In this document: positions 1 through 6,683 of the stretch, piece after piece
How the letters are laid out: every line of letters begins with the position of its first letter
Position numbering within the stretch: position 1 is the first letter of the stretch
Source of the DNA: Myxococcales bacterium
GTDB taxonomy: Bacteria; Myxococcota_A; Polyangia; Polyangiales; Polyangiaceae
Direction: 5' to 3'
Length of the DNA: 64,000 nucleotides
NCBI GenBank assembly: GCA_016794345.1
Contig: JAEUKE010000175.1
Span: forward strand, 1-64,000
Program-made: the position numbers and the translations under genes
Notes under the pieces: model-generated
Told to the model about the DNA's origin: nothing
What the model saw: only the letters and a program-made list of their open reading frames with translations
The model's database searches: none

Positions 1-22
1 GTTGCGTCGATTCCGTCACGCT

Positions 23-60
23 GCCCCTCTCCCTCAGGGAGAGGGGCCACGGGGTGAGGG
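23..60 (-). repeat. REP-like G/C hairpin element, copy 1
   Basis: A perfect 12-bp inverted repeat (23-34 against 36-47, GCCCCTCTCCCT/AGGGAGAGGGGC) is flanked on the + strand by CACGGGGTGAGGG. Read on the minus strand it is TCACCCC-GTGGCCCC followed by the hairpin. That is the same arrangement as the elements near 19475, 38858, 56478 and 62226. Positions 61-158 hold no gene that I can support. The element lies downstream of the PAL gene and could act as its 3' hairpin, but there is no clear U-tract. Confidence 0.6.
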
Positions 61-158
61 TTCACACCCGCGGCTCTTTCACCGTGACCAAACTCCGCTC
101 CCCACGCCGCTCTTCACCTGAAGTCGGTGCGCGCATGCCACAAAGAGCCTTCACACCA

Positions 159-1148
159 CTAGGGCGCGAATTTCTGGGCTCTCTTGCCCTGCCCCACCTC
201 GACGACGTAGACGGAGCCGTCATCGCCGACGGCGATGTCGTGGGGGCGGTTCAGCTGGCCGTCCTGGTTGCCGAAGGACCCGAAGGACGAGACGACGGCG
301 CCTGTGCCGTCCGCGACGAGGATCCGCGCCCGATCGGGGCCGGAGGTCGGCTGGTCCCCGCCGTCGACGACGTAAGCCAGATCGTCGGGGCCAAACGCGA
401 TCGACCAGGGCCGGCCGAGGGCCTCGCTCTTCCACTCGGAGAGGAACGTGCCCTCCGGCGAGAAGGACTGCACGCGGGCGTTGCCGCGATCGGCCACGTA
501 GACGTTTCCTTCGGGGCCGATGGCGATGCCGTGGGGCGTGATGAGCTGGCCTGGTCCGACGCCGAGCTGGCCCCAGCTCCCGAGGAGCGTGCCGTCCGCG
601 GCGAAGCGGAGGACCCGCCCGTTGCCGTAGCCGTCGGAGACGTAAAACGTGCCGTCCGCGGCGACGGCGACGTCGGTGGGCATGTTGAAATGCGCGTCGT
701 CCGCGCCGGGGACGCCACGTTCGCCGAACGAACGCAGGAGCGCGCCGCTCGCGTCGAGCTCGTAGACCTGGTGAAGCGCCACGTCCGTGAGCCAGACGTG
801 GCCTCGGGCGTCGACGGTCAGCCCGTGGGGCATGGCGAACGCGTGGGATCCGAACGAGCCGAGCAACGCGCCGCTCTCCGCGTCGAAGCGGAGCACGGTC
901 GCCTCCTCGATCACGTCGGCGGGGATGGGGCCGCCGTTCCAGTCCTTCGGGCCGCGTCGAAAGACAAGGACGGAACCGTCATCGTCGACGCCGACGCCGG
1001 AGACCTGCCCCAGGAGCTCCCCGTCGGGGACGTCCGGCCAGCCGTGGACGACCTCGAGCTCCGGCGCGGGGATCGGCGCCGGGTCGAGCCTCTCTTCTTC
1101 ACAGGCGGCGAGGGCCGCGAGAGCCGCCAGGGCGCGAGACCGGCTCAC
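159..1148 (-). CDS. Peptidyl-alpha-hydroxyglycine alpha-amidating lyase (PAL)-like NHL beta-propeller lipoprotein
   Basis: 329 aa. PAL cleaves peptidyl-alpha-hydroxyglycine to an amidated peptide and glyoxylate. The N-terminus is a lipoprotein signal with lipobox LAAC (Cys16), so the protein should be exported and anchored. The rest is an NHL-repeat propeller that can be aligned by eye to animal PAL along its whole length: GQVSGV, EEATVLRFD, MPHGLTVD, TDVALHQV, QPTDVAV-like MPTDVAV, SDGYGNGR, ITPHGIA, VADRGNARVQ and RPHDIAV. Residues equivalent to the zinc-binding histidines (His108, His206, His303) and to the catalytic Arg65, Tyr174 and Arg221 are all present. The disulfide Cys found beside the Tyr in the animal enzyme is Gly here. 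The start is GTG at 1148, overlapping the upstream TGA (GTGA), so translation is coupled to the PHM-like gene. Automatic annotation would probably stop at 'NHL repeat protein'. Confidence 0.85.
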   Translation of the reverse strand: MSRSRALAALAALAACEEERLDPAPIPAPELEVVHGWPDVPDGELLGQVSGVGVDDDGSVLVFRRGPKDWNGGPIPADVIEEATVLRFDAESGALLGSFGSHAFAMPHGLTVDARGHVWLTDVALHQVYELDASGALLRSFGERGVPGADDAHFNMPTDVAVAADGTFYVSDGYGNGRVLRFAADGTLLGSWGQLGVGPGQLITPHGIAIGPEGNVYVADRGNARVQSFSPEGTFLSEWKSEALGRPWSIAFGPDDLAYVVDGGDQPTSGPDRARILVADGTGAVVSSFGSFGNQDGQLNRPHDIAVGDDGSVYVVEVGQGKRAQKFAP

Positions 1149-2368
1149 CACGTCACGTAGAAGTTCGCGTTGCACATCTCGTCGCTCGCCGTGGGACCGT
1201 TCAGCGTCTCTTCCGTCTTCGAGGTCGTGTCGTAGGTGCAGTCGATCTGGAGCGTGTCGCCGCTGGCGACGGGGATCGGCGCCTCGAAGAAATACATGAG
1301 CTGCCACTTGGCGTCCCAGTCCGGGATGGAGAGGAGGCACGCTTCGCCGTCCTTCCGGACGATCGAGATCTTCGCGCGGCTCCCGAGGTCGTGCATGTGG
1401 GCGCGGACACCCCACAAGAGGCCGTCTTTCGTGGTGACGGTGAGCGCCTGGACCGTCGTCTCCGGGGTGCGGGGGGGCAAGATGAACGGAGCCGGCCCGA
1501 TGGTGAGGATGTCGGCTGGGTGCGCGACCTCGTCCGCGAGCTGGAGATCGAGGTACGTCCCTCCCTCCCTCGCGTGGTGGTAGTGGATCTGCATCATCAG
1601 CTTCTTGCCGGCGTAGAGGGGCATGCCGGTGCCATCGGGGTGGCGGCGGACGGGATCCGTTGGTCCCCAAACCGTGAGGTGGCGCGCCTGGATGCCGACG
1701 TCGTCCAGGCAGTCCCAGCCGCCGCCTGGCGAGGCCGCGTCGAGCTCCTCCGCCTTGGCGAGCTGCGAGTCGTCGTCGACGGACCAGACGTGCAAGTGGT
1801 GCACGCCTTGCGCCTTCCCGACGGCGTAGGCCACCAGGTAGGCGTCGTGATCCAGCGCGGGGTCGAGCAGGAAGCAGCGGTAGGTGTCGGCGCTCGGCTC
1901 CGGGTTGTACGGCTCGGGCGGCGCTACCGTGACGGAAACGTCATCGATCCAGCGGGGCGAGGAGGGACCTTCTGTCGCTTCGGCGCTCCCGTTTCCTCGC
2001 GGCGTGCCTCCTCTCGCCCAGGACGAGAGGAGCGACACGTCGTCCTCCGGGAGCCGCCGATCGCCCTCGAGCGGGGGGCAGCTGTCCCCCTGATCGGGAG
2101 GCCAAGGCGGCATGCGGTGGCTCTCGACGGCGGACGCAATCGCTGCGGCGTTGGCCCTGGCGTCCTCGAAGGTCTCGAGCGGCATCGGCGCGACGCCGCC
2201 GGTTCGATGACAGCCCGCGCAACGTTCGGCGAGGAGAGGTGCGATCTCGCGGGTGTACGTCGGGTTGGGATCACACGCGACGAGCCAGGCTGCGAGTGAG
2301 CCGAGTCGTCCGAACCAAGTGATGCGACGCACGGCGCCAATCATAGGGAGTTTCTTGCGCTGCTTCAT
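1145..2368 (-). CDS. PHM-like copper type II monooxygenase lipoprotein with N-terminal cytochrome-c-like domain
   Basis: 407 aa from ATG 2368; ATG 2344 is an equally possible start. A lipoprotein signal ends in LVAC (Cys32). Residues about 38-122 form a c-type cytochrome-like domain with heme motif CAGCH (50-54) and a candidate axial Met86 in RMPPWPP. Residues about 140-407 match the catalytic core of peptidylglycine alpha-hydroxylating monooxygenase. The CuH ligands would be His190-His191 (GVHHLH) and His262 (QIHYHH). The CuM ligands would be His324 and His326 (VRAHMHDLG) and Met398 (SSDEMCN-like ASDEMCN). Spacings between ligands (71, 62 and 72 residues) are close to the animal enzyme. The substrate Arg (Arg322) and the Gln before the His (Gln260) are kept. 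The animal substrate-binding Tyr after EMCN is Asn402. It hydroxylates the alpha carbon of a C-terminal Gly in the known family. Its partner lyase follows with a 4-bp overlap. Confidence 0.85.
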   Translation of the reverse strand: MKQRKKLPMIGAVRRITWFGRLGSLAAWLVACDPNPTYTREIAPLLAERCAGCHRTGGVAPMPLETFEDARANAAAIASAVESHRMPPWPPDQGDSCPPLEGDRRLPEDDVSLLSSWARGGTPRGNGSAEATEGPSSPRWIDDVSVTVAPPEPYNPEPSADTYRCFLLDPALDHDAYLVAYAVGKAQGVHHLHVWSVDDDSQLAKAEELDAASPGGGWDCLDDVGIQARHLTVWGPTDPVRRHPDGTGMPLYAGKKLMMQIHYHHAREGGTYLDLQLADEVAHPADILTIGPAPFILPPRTPETTVQALTVTTKDGLLWGVRAHMHDLGSRAKISIVRKDGEACLLSIPDWDAKWQLMYFFEAPIPVASGDTLQIDCTYDTTSKTEETLNGPTASDEMCNANFYVTW

Positions 2369-2439
2369 CGCACGATCTGCCGATTCAGTGGCAAAACCGC
2401 GCCAGATCGCTTGGCCCGAAGCTTGCGGAGGCTCGAAAC

Positions 2440-3786
2440 ATGACGGTCTCCAACGACGATCGCCCGACGCTTCGGGAGGCCGGGACCGTGCATTCCGCAA
2501 CGCGACCTTCGGATCTCGCCGAAGGGACGATCGTCGGTGAGCAGTACCGGATCATCAAACCGATCGGGAAAGGCGGGATGGCGGAGGTCCTGCTCGCTCG
2601 AGATCTCACGCTCGATCGCGACGTCGCGCTGAAGTTTCTGGCGCCCCAGCTCCTCGCCAGCCCGGCCTGGCGCGCGCGCTTCGTGGCCGAGGCGCGAACG
2701 ATGGCGCGCGTGACCCACCCGAACGTCGTGCAGGTCTACGCGTACGACGTCCACGCCGGCTGGCCGTATTTCGTCATGGAGTACGTGCCCGGCGAGTCGC
2801 TCCGCGAGCGGCTGAGGCGGGAGCCGCTCCCGACCGTCGCCGAGTCGCTCAGCATTCTCGAGGCGGTCGCCGAGGGCCTCATGGCCATCCACGCGGCGGG
2901 CATCGTCCACCACGACGTCAAGCCGGCCAATGTCCTTTTGGGCCCCAATGGTCGCGTCTTCGTGGCGGATCTGGGGCTCTCCCGGCTCGCCGGCTCGCGC
3001 GCGGACATCGTCGCCATTCGAGCAGGGACGCCGCGGTACATGGCGCCCGAGCAGCTCGACGCCCACCCGACGCCGTCGGACCTCGCGCCGCGCACCGACG
3101 TCTACCAGCTCGGCGTCGTCGCCTACGAGCTTCTCACCGGGACCCCGCCCTTCTCCGGCGATGACGACCAGAAGATCATCGCCAAACACTGCATCGCCAA
3201 GCCGCTCCGGCCCAGCCACCTGCGGCCCGAGCTCGGCACCGCGTTCGACGGGCCGATCCTCACGGCGCTCGAGAAAGACCCCAAGCTCCGCATGGCGACC
3301 CCGCGCGACCTGATCGACCAGCTCAAGCAGTCGGCCGCGGCCGAGCCGATCGCGCTCCGGATCCTCCTCGCGGACGACGAGGAGGATGTCTTGAAGGCGA
3401 CCTCGATGATCCTCTCCCGGGCCCTACCCCGGTCCACGATCGTCACGGCGAAAGACGGTGCGCGCGCGCTCGAGCTGGCGGGCGCCGAGCCCTTCGACGT
3501 GGTCGTCCTCGATCTGCAGATGCCGAGGATGTCGGGCCTCGAGGTGGCCGCGGCGCTCCGGAGCTCCAGCGACTCGCCCCCGGGCATCGTGGTGATGACG
3601 GCGGTCGGTGGCGCGGCCGAGTGGCGCGTGCTCAAGGAGATCGGCGTCGAGGCCCTCCTGCTCAAGCCGCTCGACGCCGACCTGCTCGTGGCCACGATCG
3701 AGCGGGCCGCGGCCCTGCGCGCCGGCCAGGACGGACCGAGCTCGCTGCTCAAGTACTCCACGCCGCCCGCGACGACGCGGCCCTGA
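2440..3786 (+). CDS. Ser/Thr protein kinase fused to a C-terminal response-regulator receiver domain
   Basis: 448 aa, ATG with a GGAGG ribosome site 8 nt upstream (2427-2431). Residues about 35-295 are a Hanks-type kinase: Gly-rich loop GKGGMAEV, ATP lysine Lys65 in VALK, and APE at 202-204. The catalytic loop reads HHDVKPAN (157-164), so the usual Arg of HRD is His, and DFG is DLG (177-179). Residues about 306-435 are a receiver domain with acidic pair Asp312-Asp313, phospho-acceptor Asp358 in VLDLQMPRMSG, Thr387 and Lys409. No membrane segment is seen, so it should be cytosolic. The order kinase then receiver suggests that a His-kinase phosphorelay feeds a Ser/Thr kinase. It is divergent from the PHM-PAL operon across a 71-bp gap. 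Confidence 0.9.
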   Translation: MTVSNDDRPTLREAGTVHSATRPSDLAEGTIVGEQYRIIKPIGKGGMAEVLLARDLTLDRDVALKFLAPQLLASPAWRARFVAEARTMARVTHPNVVQVYAYDVHAGWPYFVMEYVPGESLRERLRREPLPTVAESLSILEAVAEGLMAIHAAGIVHHDVKPANVLLGPNGRVFVADLGLSRLAGSRADIVAIRAGTPRYMAPEQLDAHPTPSDLAPRTDVYQLGVVAYELLTGTPPFSGDDDQKIIAKHCIAKPLRPSHLRPELGTAFDGPILTALEKDPKLRMATPRDLIDQLKQSAAAEPIALRILLADDEEDVLKATSMILSRALPRSTIVTAKDGARALELAGAEPFDVVVLDLQMPRMSGLEVAAALRSSSDSPPGIVVMTAVGGAAEWRVLKEIGVEALLLKPLDADLLVATIERAAALRAGQDGPSSLLKYSTPPATTRP

Positions 3787-3818
3787 AGCGCCGGGCCGCC
3801 GGCCACCCGGCGCGAGGC

Positions 3819-4274
3819 TCAGCGGCAGCGAAGCGGTCGCGGGTGCTTCGCAGCTTCTGCGCGGGCGGCGACGACGAGGCGGTCGATCTCGTCGAGGATG
3901 GGGCGCGCCGTCTCCCGCAGCTCGGCGTCGCCCCCAGCGCTCGCGGATGCGGCCGCGTCGAGTCGGCCGACCCGATCGCTGAGGTAGACGGACGAGCGGA
4001 GGTGCCCCTCTTTTGCGCAGCGCTCGACGATGTAGAGCGACTCGACCATGTCCTCGGCCGCGGCGCGGACCTCGCTGCGGTCGACCTGGGCCGAGTCGAG
4101 CGCAGCGCGCGCCCGGTCGGCGGAGTCCTCGATCGCGGCCAGCGCGGTGGCCACGTCCGCGTCCTGTTCGGTCCGGCAGCTGGCCGCGAGCCAGATCGCG
4201 AGGACGACGATCGACGCGAGGGCAGCGAGCTGCACCACGCGGGAGCGGACGCGTCGTTTGCGGTGCGAGACCAT
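3819..4274 (-). CDS. Small hypothetical lipoprotein
   Basis: 151 aa of unrecognised family. A basic N-terminus and a hydrophobic stretch lead into LAASC (Cys33), which is a plausible lipobox. The rest is charged and helix-prone, with two further cysteines (in VERCAKEG and the C-terminal LRCR). It starts 43 bp after the PBP1C stop on the same strand, so it may be the last gene of the macroglobulin/PBP1C operon and would then act at the envelope. No function can be assigned from sequence. Confidence 0.7.
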   Translation of the reverse strand: MVSHRKRRVRSRVVQLAALASIVVLAIWLAASCRTEQDADVATALAAIEDSADRARAALDSAQVDRSEVRAAAEDMVESLYIVERCAKEGHLRSSVYLSDRVGRLDAAASASAGGDAELRETARPILDEIDRLVVAARAEAAKHPRPLRCR

Positions 4275-4317
4275 CGACCGGGTGATTGCAAGGACTGGGC
4301 CGGCCTTCCCTTTGGCC

Positions 4318-6669
4318 TCACTCCACCGTGACGGTCACCTCGTCGCGCGCACCGCCCGCCGCCGCCGCGATCGTGTGTGTCCCGGGTCCGAGGACGAGCA
4401 CGGCGTCCGGGACCGGACGGCCGTCGAGGCGGAGGCTCGCCTCCCCCGACGAGGCGACCCGGACACGGATCGTCGGGCGCCGGCCGGAGGGCTCCACGAA
4501 GAAGCGGGCGCCGTCCCGTGGATAGACGATGCGCACGGCGTGTGAGGTCGCGTCGTCCTCCGGGCCGGCGGGGCAGCGCTCGGAGAACGTCGACGGCAGG
4601 AGCGGCCGGCGCGCCGCACGCGCCCAGTCGGCGTAGATGGGGGGCAACACCTCGAAGACACGCTCCTCGACGAATCGCGGCGAGCAGGAAGCGCCCGCGC
4701 GCTCGCCGCTCAGGCGATCGACCCGCGCCCGCCGGTGCATCTCGCAGGTCGCGAGCTCGGTGCCCTCGGGGACGACGTCCAGCCGCCGGTGGGGGCAATC
4801 CGCGCCGGGCCGGTGCCCCGAGAGCGCGCAGACCTCGACGTCCACCAGCCCCTCGGGTCGGGCGAACGGCGTGGGCGGCCGGAGGCGCGCCGCGGCGCTC
4901 ATCACCTCGTGGAAGAGCGGTCCGGCGCCGGTGATGCCCGAGACGCCACGCATGGGGGAGCCGTCGAAGTTCCCGACCCACACCGCGACGGTGACCTCCG
5001 GCGTGTACCCCACGGTCACGTTGTCCCGGTAGCCCTTCGAGGTCCCCGTCTTTGCGGCCACCTCGAACGGGAGCTCGAGCACGCTGTCGTCCCCGAAGGA
5101 AGCGAGACGTGCTGACGGATCTGTCAGGACATGGGTAACGAGGAAAGCGGCGCGTTCGTCGAGCACGCGGGCGGGCTCGACCGAGCCGCCCCCGCCGGCC
5201 GTCGCGACGACCGGCCGCGCGAGCCCGCCCCGCGCGAGCGTGGCGTAGGCGTTGGCCAGATCGACGAGGCGGACCTCGCCGTCGCCGAGCGCGAGGGCCA
5301 AGCCGTAGTGATCGGCTTCGCGGTCGAGCGAGGTGAGCCCGAGGGCGCGCAGACGCTCGAGCACCGCGGCGACGCCGAGGCGCTCGGCGACGTGCACGGC
5401 GGGGATGTTGAAGGAGCTGCCGAGCGCGTCGCGCAGGAGCACGGGGCCGTGGAAGGTCCCGTCGTAGTTGCGCGGGCGGAAGCTCGCCCCGTCCGGGCCC
5501 GGGAACGAGAGCTCGACGTCGGGGAGCACCGAAGACGGGACGAGCCCGAGCCGCTCCATCCCCAGCTCGTAGACAAATGGCTTGAGCGCCGAGCCCGGCT
5601 GACGAAGCGCGAGGACGCCGTCGTTGCCCCCGAGGCGGGCCACGTCGGTCGCGTCGGGCGAGCCGACGTAGGCGAGGATCTCGCCCGAGTCGTTGTCGAG
5701 CACGACGACGCTGGCGGCCGTGACCCCTTGTTCGCCGAGGGCGTCGATCGTGCGACGCGCGGCGACGGTCGCTTCGGTCTGCAGCTCGGCCACGATCGAG
5801 GTGCGGAGCTCGCCGCCTTCGGGAGCGGGCACGGGACCGAGGCGCCCGGCGAGGAGCGCCGCCACCAGGTGAGGCGCGGCGCTGGGCGAGAAACGCGGCG
5901 CGAGGACGATCGGCTCGCCCTTGGCCCGCGCGACCTCCTCTCGGGTGGCGAGCCCCGCGTCCTCGATGCGATCGAGGACGCGATCGCGCCGCCTCCGGAG
6001 CTGCTCGGGGCGGCGGGTGGGATCGTAGATCGTGGGCCCGCGCGGGATGCTCGCGATCGCGGCGGCCTCGGCCAGCGAGAGCTCCGAGCAGGGCTTGCCG
6101 AAATAGAGCTCGGCCGCGGCCTCGGCGCCGCGCACGTTGGGGCCGAACTCGATCTCGTTCAGGTACGCCTCGAGGATCTGCTCCTTCGAGTAGGCCGCTT
6201 CGAGGCGCAGCGCGAGCGCCATGACCTCGAGCTTCGCCTTCGTCGTACGCGGCGCGTGGACCAGCGTACGCGCGAGCTGCTGGGTCAAGGTGGAGGCGCC
6301 CGAGGCGACGCGGCCCGCGCTCGCGCCGTCCCACGCCGCGCGCGCGAGGGCGAGGGCGTCGACGCCGGCGTGGGAGTAGAACCGTTTGTCCTCCGCCGCG
6401 ATGACGGCGCGCGGCACGCGCTCGCCGAAGGCCGCGAGGGGTAGCCGGCGCGCCCGCTTGCCGTCACCCGTGCGCACGTCGCGCAGGAGCACGCCGTTTC
6501 TGTCGGTGACGCGCAGGCTGTCGGCGCGGGTCGCTTCTCCGGCCGGCGCGCCGCCCTCGCCCGCCGCATCGTCGAGCGGCAGCACCGGCACGAACGCGGC
6601 GTAGACGCCGAGCATCGTGAAGGGCAGCGCGAAGACGAGGGCCAGGAAGGCGGCGAGGCGGCGCAGCAC
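4318..6669 (-). CDS. pbpC: Penicillin-binding protein 1C (glycosyltransferase/transpeptidase)
   Basis: 783 aa, a usual length for PBP1C. One N-terminal membrane segment (about 5-30) is followed by a GT51 glycosyltransferase domain with catalytic Glu93 in AAEDKRFYSHAGVD and TLTQQLART. The transpeptidase domain has SALK (Ser360-Lys363), SFN (SSFNIPAV) and KTGTS (Lys540). The C-terminal BiPBP_C-type beta domain ends the protein. The enzyme polymerises and cross-links peptidoglycan in the periplasm, although PBP1C proteins often have weak transpeptidase activity. The start is GTG with a strong TAGGAGG about 10 nt upstream. It lies 14 bp after the alpha-2-macroglobulin gene, the usual yfhM-pbpC arrangement, in which the macroglobulin is thought to protect the wall while PBP1C repairs it. 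Confidence 0.95.
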   Translation of the reverse strand: MLRRLAAFLALVFALPFTMLGVYAAFVPVLPLDDAAGEGGAPAGEATRADSLRVTDRNGVLLRDVRTGDGKRARRLPLAAFGERVPRAVIAAEDKRFYSHAGVDALALARAAWDGASAGRVASGASTLTQQLARTLVHAPRTTKAKLEVMALALRLEAAYSKEQILEAYLNEIEFGPNVRGAEAAAELYFGKPCSELSLAEAAAIASIPRGPTIYDPTRRPEQLRRRRDRVLDRIEDAGLATREEVARAKGEPIVLAPRFSPSAAPHLVAALLAGRLGPVPAPEGGELRTSIVAELQTEATVAARRTIDALGEQGVTAASVVVLDNDSGEILAYVGSPDATDVARLGGNDGVLALRQPGSALKPFVYELGMERLGLVPSSVLPDVELSFPGPDGASFRPRNYDGTFHGPVLLRDALGSSFNIPAVHVAERLGVAAVLERLRALGLTSLDREADHYGLALALGDGEVRLVDLANAYATLARGGLARPVVATAGGGGSVEPARVLDERAAFLVTHVLTDPSARLASFGDDSVLELPFEVAAKTGTSKGYRDNVTVGYTPEVTVAVWVGNFDGSPMRGVSGITGAGPLFHEVMSAAARLRPPTPFARPEGLVDVEVCALSGHRPGADCPHRRLDVVPEGTELATCEMHRRARVDRLSGERAGASCSPRFVEERVFEVLPPIYADWARAARRPLLPSTFSERCPAGPEDDATSHAVRIVYPRDGARFFVEPSGRRPTIRVRVASSGEASLRLDGRPVPDAVLVLGPGTHTIAAAAGGARDEVTVTVE

Positions 6670-6683
6670 GAAGGTTGGACCTC

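Noticed and set aside
2411..2426. TTGGCCCGAAGCTTGC, close to a sigma-54 -24/-12 promoter
   Set aside because: GG-N10-GC spacing is right, but transcription would begin about two bases before ATG 2440 and remove the good GGAGG ribosome site. Probably chance.
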